Assembly (NCBI GenBank): GCA_016946835.1
Contig: JACVTC010000141.1
Span: 212,501 to 276,500 of the forward strand
DNA length: 64,000 nucleotides
Direction: 5' to 3'
DNA from: Neocallimastix lanati (nom. inval.)
Lineage: Eukaryota; Neocallimastigomycota; Neocallimastigomycetes; Neocallimastigales; Neocallimastigaceae
Of the stretch, positions 13,200-27,223 are shown piece by piece (positions within the stretch are counted from its first letter, which is position 1; each line of letters opens with the position of its first letter). A program made the position numbers and the translations under genes. The notes beneath the pieces were generated by a model that saw only the letters and a program-made list of their open reading frames with translations, was not told where the DNA came from and did not search any database.

Positions 13200-13430
13200 T
13201 AATTTCAGAGAGATCTAAACTAATATTGTTACTTGATCATTTTCGTAACCATTCTTTATTTACGTATCATATAAAATTTAAGAATAGAAAGAAGTACCAT
13301 TGCACCAATTATACCAAAATTATATTAATATATAAAGATATTTTGGAAAAATATAAAAAGGAACATAAAGAAATCAAAAAGGATAAAATACTAAAAAAAG
13401 AATACTATTAATATCAAAAATGGTAATGGT
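13200..13430 (+). pseudogene. Partial duplicate of the NDR kinase last exon
   Basis: The sequence from 13201 parallels the kinase exon from 9180. It has the same 'CAGA.AGATCTAAAC' start and the same order of later blocks ('CATATAAAATTTA', 'CCAAAATTA', then 'TATAAAGATATTTTGGAAAAA'). In one continuous frame it reads 'RSKLILLLDHFRNH', then 'YHIKFKNRKK', then 'YKDILEKYKKEHKEIKKDK'. The intact gene has '[14 protein letters not shown]', 'NHIKFSDLR' and '[18 protein letters not shown]' at these places. About 30 codons of the parental exon are deleted in the middle. The frame is open over about 65 codons, but no catalytic domain, start or hydrophobic motif is present nearby. I read it as a local, same-strand partial duplication that is decaying. 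Confidence 0.75.
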
Positions 13431-15482
13431 ATTTATTTACATATAAGATTTTTAAAATCAAACTTTATCGTAAATATTTAAAAAAAAAAAAAATAATAAA
13501 CATTATTAACAATATTCAATATTATCCTTATTCTTTGTACTATTTTTTTTAAAAAGTAATGAAATATTTAATATATATTATCCCATAAACTTTTTAAATA
13601 AATTATATTTTAAAATTTTTTATTTTATTTTATTTTTATTGTTAAAATAAATATATTAAATAGAAAATATAAAAATATTTATATACATAATGGTAATCCT
13701 ATATTTTTTATTTTATTTTTATTTTATTTTTATTTTTATTTTATTTTATTATATTATTATTATTATTATTTTTTATTAACATTTGATAAGATTTTTTTTA
13801 TTTAAATATGAAAATTTTTTAGATTTGATAATGAATTTTTACTAATAGATAAAAAAAAAGTACTTATCTTTATATATACATAAATATTTATTTATTAAAT
13901 AATATTTTTTTTCTATATGATGTAGATTAAATAAAAATGCTTTAATAATTTGAAATGTTAGTTATTTAAATTATATATTTTATATTTTATTTTATGTTCT
14001 AGTATATTTTTTATTTTATGTTTAGAATTACTCCAAAAGTATTTTATTATTCATTTATTATTTATTTATGAATATTAATAATAATTCTTTTTTTTTTTTA
14101 TATATAATTACTTATAATTATATAATTATTTTTATATATATTTTTGAATTTTAAAAAATTTTCGATATTTATTATCATATATATTATATTTATATTTAAA
14201 ATAATTAAAATATATATTAATCTATATATTTTTTAATTTAAATTTAAATAGGTTTTAATTTATAAAAACTTTTTTTTTATTGTTGTTGCTTTTATTTTAT
14301 ATTTTTTTTTTTTTTATAATAAATGATAAATTTATATAATTTACATATGATAAAAATTTATATCTAGATTAAATTTAAATATTAAAATAATAATAATAAA
14401 AAAATAATAATAAAAAATTATAATTTTATATATAAACAATTAATATTATTTTACCATTATGTGATTCGAATAATAAACCAAATTATTGATATTTTATTGT
14501 TTTATTTTATTAAAGAAAAACTGAGTATTTACTATTATATATATAAAAATTCATTATTAAATAATAAATAATAATATATAATAAATAATAGATAATAAAT
14601 GATAGTTATTCATAAGAAAAGTAATTATATTTAATCAATAGTGATAAAGTACGCCTATAGGTTCAAGTTCTCTTGTTGGGAGAAGTTTTATTTAAGTTGT
14701 TATTTATTTATAAAGTTTTATTTATTTATTATTTAAAAATAATTATAAAATTAATTAATACATGTATTTAATTATTATCTCGAAAATATAAAATAATTAT
14801 AAAATAAATTTGGCATAAAACTGTGCAAAGAATAATTATATAGAATTATTCTTGTTTTTATATTTGTAATTCATAATAAACTATTTAATTAATTCTTTTA
14901 GAATAACTTATAAGTATTTGAAGTATTTAATATAAAAGTATAAAATAAAATATAAAATATTAAAATAAAATATTCATAAAATATTAATAAAAATATAAAT
15001 TTATTATAATTAATTATTATTTTATATTAATATTTTATATTTTATTAATTATAATAAATTTATATTTTTATATTAATATAAAATATTAATATAAAATAAT
15101 AATTATTAAAAATATAATAAAATAAAATATCATTATAAAAATAATAAAAATAATAAAAAGAAATTTATAAATTATTTCAATTTTAGCATAACATAAAATT
15201 TATGTAATAAATTTTATGTATACATTAATTTTTATGTTCTTTCATAATTTTATGTCTTTACATAATTTTAATTTTATCACGTTATTTTCGATCACGTTTT
15301 ATTTATGTCACGAATTTGCAAATGATTTATTAATTTATTTTTATGTAATTATTAATAAAATAATTTATTAATAATTAAAGTTTTTATTTACGTTTTATAT
15401 CAATAGTTTAATATCAAAATTGATAAAAGATTTTATTATTTATTATTTATTTATTTATTATTTATTTATTTATTATTTATTT

Positions 15483-15522
<40 letters not shown>

Positions 15523-16294
15523 TTATTTATTTATTTATATATATAAAAAAAACGATTATCCAAATATTAATTAATAATTATCAAATGGATTAATTTAAAT
15601 TAATTATGTATTAAATATTACAATATAATAATAATATATTCTTACACTTTTATTAATATAATTTTAACATATGGAAAGAATTAATAATATATTATTATTT
15701 TATTATAATTATTAATGAAAACTAAAAAATATTAAATCATTAACTTCAAATAATTAAATTTTCAAAAAACGTATTATATATATATATATATTTTTGCTTT
15801 GCTTTGTTATTAAAATATATTAATAGTAAAAAGATAAATAGAAGAAATTAATAAAACTAGATAAAATTAAAATATAATTTTAAAAAAGTAAGTCATTATT
15901 TGAATGCTTTAATAAATATATATTAAAATGATTATCTAAAAGTATATTAATATTATTTAATCTAAAATATTATATATAAATGTTTATAATATATTTAATT
16001 AAATGCAATGTATTTATATGGTATAAAATAAACATTTTACATCAAATCGAAACATTTCGAAATTAATTGAACATTAAATATAATTTTATTCCATATTATC
16101 ATTTCTCAATAACAATAAATATATATAATATAATAAAATATTTCATATATATAATTTAAAATGATTATTCAAATTTAAAATTGAAATTTAATAATTTTAT
16201 TATTTATAATATAATAATAATATATAGTTTTAAAATTATTTTTTTTAAATAAAAACGTACATAATTTTTGGTATAAATAATAATAACGTCAGTT

Positions 16295-16327
<33 letters not shown>

Positions 16328-16352
16328 AATAATAATATAATATAGTAATAAA
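13431..16352. other. Intergenic A/T DNA, 2.9 kb
   Basis: Nearly pure A/T. An ATTT-type tract spans 15433-15540. An inverted pair of 'TTTATATTTTTATATTAATATAAAATATTAA'-like stretches (broken and imperfect) lies around 14935-15120. A single less A/T-rich island lies at 14650-14690 and contains 'GGTTCAAGTTCTC'. No gene is supported. Confidence 0.4.
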
Positions 16353-16780
16353 ATGGATCGTTTCAGTGCTGTAAGACCATATGATATTTCAAAGGTTGAT
16401 TTTCATGAACAAAGTGCAGAAGAAAGATATGGTATTCCAGAAAATTTCTTAGAAATCGAAGTTAGATCTCCAATAACTCATGGTTTTGGAAGAAAACAAG
16501 TATTTTATAAAATAATTTTTTTATTTTATTTTAAGTATTTAAATTATACTCATAAAAAAAAAAAAAAAAAAAAAAAGAATTTTTATATGATATAAATTTA
16601 TTTTAAATAAAATTATAATATAAATAACAACCATACTATATACTATATATACTTATTTATAACTTGATATATATATTAATTTATATTTATCATATATAAT
16701 TGTATAATCATTATTTGAAAAACAAAAATATGAAAGTTTACTGATTATGAAATTGTGTGCAGAGTAAGTCAAAATATCTA

Positions 16781-16870
<90 letters not shown>

Positions 16871-17778
16871 TTCATATTTAATTTAAATAATTAAAAAATT
16901 CATTAATATTTTAATTTGTTTTATACTTTTTATTTATTTATACTATTTTTCTTTAATATTAATAATTATTTTAAAAATTAAAGAATAATATACCAGCTTT
17001 TAAATTAAAGAATTCTTCAGTAAGGCGTAGATACAGTGAATTTGAATGGTTTAAAGATGCTTTGGAAAGAGAAAGTTCTCGAGTTAAAATTCCTTCACTT
17101 CCAGGAAAAGTATTTACCAATCGTTTCAGTGAAGAAGTTATTGAACATAGAAGAGCTGGCTTAGAGAGATTCTTACAAATGTAAGTTTGTACAAAAAAAT
17201 AGTTTAATTTTATTATATATAACAAATAATAGTATAAAATTATATATATTTACACAAATAGTCAAAAGTGTTTAAATAAAGTGCACTTTATATAATATAT
17301 AACAACAATTAAAAATATTATATGAAGGTTTAAAAAAATAGAATTTTTTTAAATTAAAAAAAAAAATAATAAAAAAGGTTTATTTAATAAAAAATAAAAA
17401 TTAATTCTAAAATTTGTATTTTTAATTTATTATTTATTTATTTATTTATATTTAATTATTTAGTGTCGCTGGACATCCATTACTTCAAACAGGTTCAAAG
17501 GTATTATAAATATTATAAATGAATAGTCAAACTGTACTTATAATTTAATTAATAAAGGATTTTACTTATATTAATTAAAATAATTTAATAAATTTTATAA
17601 TTTAATATATATAATTATAATCATGAAACAGATTCTTGTTCCATTTATTCAAGGTAAGAATAATTAATATATATATATATTATTATTTAAAAGTTTATGC
17701 TAAGTATATAAATATATTATTATGTATATTATATCATATTAAATAATAGATCCAAACTTTAATAAAGACAGATATTAA
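16353..17778 (+). CDS. Sorting nexin SNX3/Grd19 (PX domain)
   Basis: Exons: 16353-16499, 16737-16763, 16984-17180, 17464-17500, 17632-17653, 17750-17778. All phases agree, giving about 152 aa, the usual length for SNX3/Grd19. The protein is little more than one PX domain. '[18 protein letters not shown]', '[20 protein letters not shown]' and '[14 protein letters not shown]' contain the RRYSEF arginine/tyrosine phosphoinositide pocket and the PxxP-like loop. '[20 protein letters not shown]' closes the domain. The family binds PI3P on early endosomes and works with retromer in endosome-to-Golgi recycling (established knowledge). Intron 2 holds a long (ATT)n array. The gene converges on the BAR-SH3 gene. 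Confidence 0.95.
16780..16870. repeat. (ATT)n trinucleotide array in SNX3 intron 2
   Basis: About 90 bases of uninterrupted ATT repeats within the intron 16764-16983. Confidence 0.9.
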
Positions 17779-17967
17779 ATTTATTTTTAAGTCTAATGAT
17801 TTTTTTTTTTTTTTCTTAAAATAAAATAAGAAAAAAATAAAAATAAAAAATAAAAATAAAATCAAATAAAATCATTCATTCTTTTAATTTATTTATCAAC
17901 ACTTCCTCAAAATCAAATAAATATTATCTTTATATAATTTCTTTTATTATTCTGATTTATTCTTTAC

Positions 17968-18005
<38 letters not shown>

Positions 18006-18095
18006 GAATAATATACTTCATATATGTATCATAAAAACTGATGATATAGTTCAAAAACTTTTTTTATAAAATAAGTTAAAAATGTATGTAAAAAA

Positions 18096-18140
<45 letters not shown>

Positions 18141-18298
18141 AAATAAAATAATTAAAATAAAGAAAAATAAAATATATATATATATATATATATAACAAAC
18201 TATATATCGTTGAATTGTTTTTATTTGCTTATATATATATATATATATTATTTTTATTACAATAAAATCTAATAAGAGTTTATTAATTTCTTTATATG

Positions 18299-18334
<36 letters not shown>

Positions 18335-18531
18335 TTATCAATTCTAATATAGATGTATAAAATTTTATCATATATTATATTATGTATATTGTATATTTAG
18401 TTTATGTTTATTTTTTTTTTTTGAAAATTTTTAATTTTTTAATGAAATCTTGAAAAAATAATAATATTTTTTTCTTTTATATTTATTTATTTTTATTTTT
18501 ATTTTTATTTTTATTTTTTATTTTAATATAT
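17779..18531. other. Convergent intergenic spacer
   Basis: The 3' flanks of SNX3 (+) and the BAR-SH3 gene (-) meet here. The sequence is A/T with A-runs (17982-18005, 18102-18138, 18310-18334) and (TA)n. It probably holds both poly(A) regions. No gene is seen. Confidence 0.45.
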
Positions 18532-20308
18532 TTATTGAACATAATTACCAGGAAATTGACCAACTTGTCCATTAACTTTACCAGTCCACCATTCATTAAC
18601 ATTATCTGTTTTTTTAATAATTTCAATTCTATCACCACGTTTAAATGAAATATCGCCAGCGTTTTGTGCTGTAAAATCGTATAATGCAGTAACATATTGG
18701 ACCTCTGGAACAGGTAGTTTTGGTGGCATCACTGGTGCTGGATTTGTCGGATAAAGAGGAGCACCATAAGAACTTCCTTGTTGAATGGAAGCTTCATAAG
18801 AGGGCAATGAATCATTTCTATATAAAGAAGCTCGCTTCGCTGCATCATTATTACTATTGACATTAGCAGTAGAAGTATTTGCTGATGGATTAATACCTGA
18901 GTGATTCATTGTTAATAAACGATTCAACGAATCAATTTTACACTCCTCCAATAAAGCAGCACAATTATGACTTTCATATTGAGCAATAATATCAGCATTT
19001 AAGTTGAGACCACATTCTTGTGCAGTTTCATATAAATAGGCATATAAAATGTGATAGATATCCTTTTGTATAGTATAGAAAGTAATTAAACAAGAATCAA
19101 ATAAATTAGCACTACAATCAAAGAAAGTAGGTAATTGTTGTTTTAATTGGTCATTATATGTGTTATATTCAAGTTCAGACGTAGTGAAAGCTTCACGAGT
19201 TTTATTTAATTTTCTTTCTTCGTCAAGACTTCTATTCGCTTTATTATTTAATTTATCAAGTGCTTCCTTATGACGATCATAATCTAAAGCTTTGTGAGAA
19301 CGTTTCTTTACTACTTGTTTTACAGAATGTATTAAATCTTGATAACCTTTCATTGGTTCAATAACATGGATATTGACATTTTGAAGATGTGGTAAAATCT
19401 GGTCTTTCATTAATTTAGTTTTTTCTAAATAAATTTCAATTTTTCTTTTATCCCCTTGAGCTGATTCAGTGTTATTAGGATTACCTTTTTATTAGTTATA
19501 ATTTTTATAATTGTATTATATTATATGAAGATAATTTTAAGTTATTTATTTATTTAGTTTTAATTTTTTTTTTTTTTTTTTTTTTTTTTAGGTTTTATTA
19601 GTATTGTTATCATTATATATTTCATATATAAAATGTATAATAAATAAAAGAGAATAAAATATAATATGTTATAAATATTTCTTAAGTATTGTTATCATTA
19701 AAATTTTTTAATTATGTATGACTATGCTTTACACATTTAATAATATAAAAAGCAAAATTATAAAAATTCTTACTATACACAGAAGATCTTTTTGAAATTT
19801 CTTCATTAGAAGAAAGGGGACTTTCTCCTGAAGAAATAGGTTTATATAACTATATAAATAAAATAAAATTAATAATAATAATAATAATATATTATTATTA
19901 AAATATTTTAAATGTTTGAAATTCACTTTATATATATATATATATTAAGAAATTACTATTAAGCAATAAATATAATTATTTAAAAAAAATTTTTTTTTTT
20001 TTAAATATGTAAAATAATAATAAATATAATAATGATAATAACTATATTTCATATGGTTTAATCTTTTTTATTTAATAATTAATTACTTCCAGCATTGATT
20101 TTCCCAAATCTTCCTGATGTTTTAACATACTTTCAACGGTTTTCTTGAATTTATCAGAATCGGTAAGTAAATTTTTAACTTGAGTTTGAATTTTATTGAA
20201 ATTCTCTTCTAAATTCGAAAAATTTAAATCTCTCTCAGGACTATTTTTAGTGATAATATTTTTAACTTGTTGTGGTCCTCTTTGAATAGCTTTTGAAATA
20301 CCTCTCAT
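18532..20308 (-). CDS. BAR-SH3 membrane-curvature protein (amphiphysin/Rvs167/Hob1 type)
   Basis: Exons on the minus strand: 20308-20087, 19849-19774, 19484-18532. Phases agree, giving about 416 aa. Residues 1-260 or so form an N-BAR domain. It starts 'MRGISKAIQRGPQQVKN' (amphipathic N-terminus) and continues with long basic helices ('KKRSHKALDYDRHKEALDKL') and 'QLPTFFDCSANLFDSCLITF'. A Ser/Asn/Pro-rich linker follows, then a C-terminal SH3 domain ('YVTALYDFTAQNAGDISF', 'WWTGKVNGQVGQFPGNYVQ') that ends the protein. In fungi this family bends membranes during endocytic vesicle scission and links to actin-patch proteins through the SH3 (family knowledge). The domain order and the length fit the shorter Hob1-like forms. 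Confidence 0.93.
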
Positions 20309-20906
20309 TTTGTCTACACTTTATTATATTATATTTTATTCTTTAAAATAAAAAATTAATGTATAATATTTGTTTTATTTATTAAAATTTTTTTTGTATT
20401 ATTAACAAATAAAAAAAAAATCTATTATTATTATATTGAGTTGATAATTATTTTATAAAATCAAATATGTTATTTTTTTCTTATTATTATTATTATTATT
20501 ATTAAATAATTGTTTATAAAATAAAAATAATAAAATATATATATATTTCTTTTTTATTACCTATAAAAAAGTTTACTTAATAATTATTATAAAAAATAAA
20601 ATAGAAAAAGATAACTTTTTTAAATATGTATTTTTAATTAACTACAAAAATGGAATTTTTAATTTTAATTTATTATAAATGTATATTAATTTGTTTAGCT
20701 ATATAAATGTCAATTTAATATTTAAAAAAAAAAAAAAAAAAAAAAATGTTTAATATATTAAAATTTAATATATTAATATAAATAATTCCATTATGAAATA
20801 GCATTATTTTGCAAAAAGTTAAAATTATATAATAACTACTATATATTTGATGATATTAATTATTAATATTAGTGATATAGTTTTTTTATATAGAGCATTA
20901 TTTTAT

Positions 20907-20939
<33 letters not shown>

Positions 20940-21509
20940 AATTAAAATGCTGTAATAATAAAAAACTTTGATAAATCAAAATGAATATTATACTAAATTT
21001 TAATTCTTTTTCTAGTATTTTTTATATATTATCTATTATATTTTTTTTGAAATTTTAACATTTTTATAAAATAATATTATTCTTTTTTTTTTTTTCTTTT
21101 TTTTTAAAAAAAAAAAAAAATATTTTATATTTTATATTTATTTTATATTTTATATTTTATATTTTTATATTTTATATATTATATTTTATTTTTTATTTTT
21201 TATTTTTTATTTTTTATATTTTATGTATTATATTATATATATATATATATATTTTTTTTTATTTTTATTTTTATGTTTATTTTATTTTACTTTTTTTTTA
21301 AACATTTTTTATTTCAACAATATATTTATTATTATTTTACAATTGATATTTTTTTTTTTATAAAAAAAAATAAAAATAAAAATAAATTAAATAAAACACA
21401 CACATATATATATATTATTCTATAATTTAAATTATTATTATTATATTATTTTGGTTTTATTATATATATTTTTTTTAATTTTTAATGATAAATATATTTC
21501 AAAATATGT
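20309..21509. other. Intergenic between two minus-strand genes
   Basis: Upstream region of the BAR-SH3 gene and 3' flank of the transporter gene. A/T with long T-runs (20909-20935, 21083-21106) and a TTTTATA-like tract at about 21120-21235, similar in unit to the array in kinase intron 1. No gene is seen. Confidence 0.45.
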
Positions 21510-21884
21510 TTATAGATTAGTAAAATGATTTTCATCATCAGGTGAAATTGGTGATGAGCTATCATCAAGTAATGGTCTTCTTTCATTTGGAATTCTATGC
21601 TCTATTTCAGTTTTATTTATTGAAAATGGAAGGTTTGCAATTCCATTAAATATAAATGTACCATATATTAAAACTGTTTTTATTTTCATTATTATAATTA
21701 TTATTATAATTTTTATTTTCAAATATAGTAGCGAACAAAATAATATTAAAATAAAATAAAATAAAATAAAATAATATTAAAATAATATAAAATCAAATTA
21801 AAATAAAATATAATAATAATAATTTAATATGAAATATTAGTTTTTTAATAATTATTTTTAAAAATAATATATATTTATATATAA

Positions 21885-21921
<37 letters not shown>

Positions 21922-23545
21922 AATAAATCCTAAAACTTGGAACCAGTTGAAAGTTTCCCAACCCAAATATAGACTAATCATCCATATTAATACAGTTCTA
22001 TTATTTAATTATTTAAAATGCCGTATTAATTTAACAAATTTTAATAATATTTAAAATTAAAAAAAAATTTTTTTATATAAAAATAATTATATATATATAT
22101 ATATATATATTATTTATTAATATTTTATTATTATTATTATTATTTTAAACTATTGTAAAACAATAATAATAATATATATAGAATATGAAAATTTTAATTA
22201 CCGGCATGTATCAATAGTACTTCTTGAAGTAGCACTAACAGCATTTGTTACTGAAAGACCAAACCAATTAAAAAAGGCAATAGAACAAATACAACCAATA
22301 GAAATTAATAATATAGTCATATTACTAAATATTTGAGATGCTCCATCGGGTATATCAAAGAATCCACCTTGATGATATCTACCTATAAAGAAATAAAGGA
22401 ATGGAATAGCCCCAAGAACAGTGAAAAGACCAAATGTACCTTCTAACCCAACTGTTTTCAAAGGACCGACTTCATAACGACTCATCACTTTTTCCTCAAT
22501 AATAAATTGAAGAGCTGTAAAGATTTGTGCTAATATAACCATTCCTACACCAAGAATATTTTTTGATGAAACATGATTATTAAGAATACCTAAATTATCT
22601 TCCTCTTCTTTCTCGCCAATTGGACTAGTAGGTAGAGACTTCGTAATAATATTACTCATACCAACAATTGAAACACCAATCATAACTAAGAATAAGGCAA
22701 TCCACTGACTTTTACTTAATTTTCTTTTTAAAAATACTACTGAAAAGAATCCTGTGAAAATAACTACAGCTCCTCTTAACATTTGATAAACAGATGCAGC
22801 AACATAAATTAAACCAACATTCATTAACTATTTATCAATATAAAAATTATTTAAATTTATAATAAATAAATAAATAAATATAATTACAATAAATTAATTA
22901 TAGAAAAAAAAAAGAAAAGAAAAAGAAAAAGAAATTTGAAAAGAAATTTGAAAAATGATATTTTAATATTCAATTAAAAATATTTATAATTATTTATTTA
23001 TTAAGCTCATTTCTATAATATAATAAAAATATAATATGTTTAAATTTTATTTTTATAACATATATATATATATTTATTTTACTTACAGTAGTACCACAAA
23101 TATCTAAAATAGATGGTAACCATAATAAAAGAGTAGCTTTACCACTTAAAATGGCTTTATTAACTGATTCTGTGACTAAAGTATTATTTTCTGGGTCATT
23201 ACTATAAATATTAACATTATTATGAGTAATTGTAGAAGAATCGGTAGGTTGTATAAGTTCGCTTTCACCATTTTCTACATTTTCAGGATTAATTCCTGCA
23301 TCAGAACCTACTCTTATATATTTCTTTTTTGAATAATATTGAATAATATAATTTGCTATTAAACATAATGCTTCACCCATAAACATATTTAATGTTTGCA
23401 ATACTGGTTGTTCAAAATGTTTTGGATGATCTGTATCACAATCCTTTACACATTGTTTATCTTGAAATTTATTTAATAAAGTATTACAGGCACCTGTAAT
23501 AAGCATACCTGTAACAAGAAAGATAGTATATTGAACTGATACCAT
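21510..23545 (-). CDS. SLC35F6-like drug/metabolite-superfamily membrane transporter
   Basis: Exons on the minus strand: 23545-23087, 22827-22202, 21997-21921, 21673-21510. Phases agree, giving about 441 aa. Some ten hydrophobic segments are visible, in the EamA/nucleotide-sugar-transporter layout. Examples are 'TIFLVTGMLITGACNTLLNK', 'LMNVGLIYVAASVYQMLRGA', 'WIALFLVMIGVSIVGMSNII' and 'ALQFIIEEKVM'. The stretch 'QMLRGAVVIFTGFFSVVFLK' closely matches SLC35F6 proteins (family knowledge). The substrate is not established for this family; animal members are reported at lysosomal or mitochondrial membranes. The tail is acidic and Ser/Pro-rich, with 'ERRPLLDD', a dileucine-type sorting motif. The hydrophilic loop at residues 75-135 is longer than usual. 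Confidence 0.9.
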
Positions 23546-24348
23546 AATTTATTTTATTCCAAAAAAAAAAGAAAATTTTTAAGAAAAAGTAAAAATTTTA
23601 TATATATAAATACAAAATGATTTTATTTCGTGGAACAATTGAATTTTGAATTAAAATGTAATTTAAAACAAATTGAATTGAATTGAACTAAATTAATTTT
23701 TTTTTTTTTTTTTTGTATAATTATTTTAATATACTTTACACAAAATTTATAATTTATAATTTATTTATTTATTAAATATTTATTAGATATTTTAATTTTT
23801 AATTGAATATAAAAAATTAAATATAAATCTTGAATCATTGATTCATTTATATTATCATTTTACATTAACATTTTTATATTAATTTTTTCTTATTTGTTTA
23901 TTATTAATTAGTTTAAAGTAAAAAATAATAATATTAATAATAAAAATAAATTCAAAAGATTACTAATATTTAATATTTAAATAATACTTTTTTTCTTGTA
24001 AATGTGATGTGATATGTATAAATGTATTTTGGTTATTTAAAGTTTTTTAGTAAAAATATTTATATCTTTTAATGGAACAAACTTTCTTTTATATTAATTT
24101 TAAAGTTTTTTTTTTTTTCCATTCGATAAATTATGACATGTCATTATTTATCGAATGAATAATAAATTTAAAGTTTTAATATTTGTTTATTTATCAAAAA
24201 TATTTAATAATTATTAAATTAACTAACTCTTATCATAAGAAAATTTAAAATTAATTTATTATATTTATTTATTTACTTATTGATTTATATATTATTTATT
24301 ATTTATTATTTATTTATTTATTATTTATTATTTATTTATTTATTATTT

Positions 24349-24380
<32 letters not shown>

Positions 24381-26172
24381 TTATTTATTATTTATTTATT
24401 ATTTATTTTTTTATTTATTTATTATTTATTTATTATTTATTTATTATTTATTTATTATTTATTTATTATTTATTATTTATTTTTTATTTTTTATTTATTT
24501 ACTTATTTACTTATTTATTTATTTATTTATTATTTATTATTTATTTATTTATTATTTATTTAATACTTACCATTTAATATACATTATTCTTTATTTATTA
24601 TTAATTATATAAATTGTTTTAAAATTTATTTTTAATAAAAAGTATTAATAAAAAATATATTATTTAAAAATTAATAAAATTTTTATACAAACCATTCTAT
24701 TAATTTAATAATAATTTTTTTTTATAAAAATAAAATCAATAAAATTATTTAATTTGGGGATAAAAATAATAAAAATTTATAAATAATTTATAAATTTTAT
24801 ATTATAATTCAAAATTATTTTTTTCTATTAAATTACTAGAATAATAAATAAATTATTTATGTTTAGAAAATAAAAAAAATGAAAAAATGAAAAAAAAATA
24901 AAATAAAATAAAAATGGTTAAAAAAGAATTAGAATATTTTAATAAAGATAAGAAATTTTATTTAAAAAAAGTGTATATAGTTTTAAAAATAATTCCACAT
25001 ATCTGAAAAATCAGGTTATTGATTGTATAAGAAGAGCGTTAATTTATTATTATTTTTTTAATATATATATATTATTTGGTTTAGAAAGCTTAATAATAAC
25101 CATTTCTTAAGATTTATTATAAACAATTATATCATTAATATTTGGTGTAGTAGTTTATATAAATTTCATGTTAAAAGTCTTATGTCTGTTTGAGTTATAT
25201 TGGTCAGATTAAGATGTGTTATTAATAATACGAAATTAATTAAAATTAAAATAATTATCACATACAAAGTTTTTATTAATTAATTAAGAAATTTAATAAT
25301 TAATTAAGTTATATTAAAATCTCTTATTTAATATTTTAATAATAAATTTATAAAGATTAATACTTAGAATTAATATTACTGCTATAATTAATTAGTTAAT
25401 GTTAAGTTAATAATCTAACAAAGATTATAAGAAATTGGAAATTCAATTCCTTTTTATACTGATTTTAAAATAGTAATTAAACAATATAATTAATACATTT
25501 AATCTTAATATATATACATGTATATTAACCATATAAATATATAATAATAAAATAATACTGATATGACTCTTTCAAAAAAATAACTATATAATTATTAATA
25601 AAATGAAGATTTATAATTTTGATAAAATTTCTAATACTAAAACTAATTAGTTAATTTAATATAACTAATTACATCAATAATAATTATATTATATATTGTA
25701 TATTGGACAATAGATTTAAAAATAATTTAATGATAAAATAATAATAAGATCTTAAAACTATTTAAAAAGTCTTTTAAAAATCTTTAGAATTTTAAGGAAT
25801 TCCTTAGAATCTTTAAGAAATCATTTAGTTAACTATTTTCTAATAATTATTATAATAATTTATCTAAAATTATTAAATAATTTAAAATATTTTAAAATTT
25901 TATTAACTACTAATTCTATATAATTTAAATATTAATTTTGTATATAATGATTAGTAATATAATAATCAAGATAAAAATTTTATCTACATAAAATACTAAT
26001 TTATTATTTCCGATCCCATTTAAATAATTAAATTATTCTTTATATATCTAAAAATTTTAAAGCCCAATATCTCATATTCTAGTAGTTATTTTTGGATTAA
26101 CTTAATGTATAAGTATTAAAATTATTTTAGAATTACTAATTTCATTATTTATCATCTGTCTGTAAAGTAGAA
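23546..26172. other. Intergenic A/T DNA with tetranucleotide array
   Basis: Upstream of the transporter gene the DNA is A/T only. A palindrome-like pair 'TTCGATAAATTATGACATG' / 'CATTATTTATCGAAT' lies at 24122-24157. An ATTT-type array occupies 24255-24560. A 30-codon open frame starts at 24914 but has no recognisable features. From about 25000 the base composition becomes slightly less extreme. The stretch to 26172 may be older retrotransposon debris belonging to the chromovirus wreck that follows, but I could not align it to anything. Confidence 0.4.
24255..24560. repeat. Mixed TTTA/TTATTTA array
   Basis: About 300 bases built almost wholly of TTTA and TTATTTA units, giving open frames of Ile/Tyr/Leu/Phe that are repeat artefacts. 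Confidence 0.85.
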
Positions 26173-27016
26173 CCATTATCAAATGGCTATTTATATTGAC
26201 CATGACCATTGTTTTATGGATTCAACTCACACCTTAACCCATTATCAAATGGCTATTTCCATTGACCATGACCATTGTTTTATGGATTCAACTCACACCT
26301 TAACCCATTTTGCAAAAATTATTCATTTTATTAATTATTAAAGATAACTTTTTTAATATTCTTTCTGTATTAAATTATATAAATTTAAAAATTCATTTTC
26401 ATCAATTAAAATATTATTTACTTAACTTTTATAATATTTTTATTATATTTTAAAACTGCTTTTTCTGTTAAAACTATAAATAGTGCGAACTTCACGAATG
26501 AAAGTATTTTTCTTCATGCTTTTATTAATTAACAAATTGTAATTCAAAATATTGCATTGTCTAATTAATAATAATTATTATTATAATTTTTATATATTAA
26601 TAAAATAATTTATAATAAAACTTATTTTTCTCTTTCTCTTAAAAGTACTGACCAATCGTGTCAACCCAATCCTTAAACTTATGTCTTTAAACTATATAGT
26701 TTCTCTGATTCCATCATTTCTAGTAGAGGCTCTTAATTTACTTCTGATTTTTGGAATAGATTATGTGAACTTATGAATATCAAACACTGCTTATCAACTT
26801 CAAATCATCCTCATTAGATGGCTAACCGTGAGGGTGAATGGGATATTGGAACAATATCTCCAATGTTTTATTAATTTCAGCCAAAACAATTGGGTTGATC
26901 TATTTAGATTCACTAAATTTGCTTCAAATAATATACTTAAAACAATCAAATGATTAATTATGGATTCTATCCTATATTTAGTCCTAAAATTCCTTCATCA
27001 TATAGGCCAAGTAGAG

Positions 27017-27053
<37 letters not shown>

Positions 27054-27181
27054 ATTAATATTAGTTCAAATATCAAATATTTGACAAAGAATTTAAAACA
27101 TGTAAAGAAGACTTATAAAAACTATGCTAACAAAAGAAGAAAGCTACCTCTATTATTTGAAATTGCAAAACAAGGTCTGGT

Positions 27182-27223
<42 letters not shown>

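Noticed and set aside
14650-14690. Possible tRNA gene
   Set aside because: Only a T-arm-like motif is present; no acceptor, D or anticodon arms can be drawn at the right spacing.
18099-18371. Phe/Ile-rich minus-strand frame
   Set aside because: Made of homopolymers and (TA)n in the 3' spacer; no coding character.
24280-24612. 110-codon open frame of Ile/Tyr/Leu/Phe
   Set aside because: It is a pure ATTT-type tandem array with no start context or homology.
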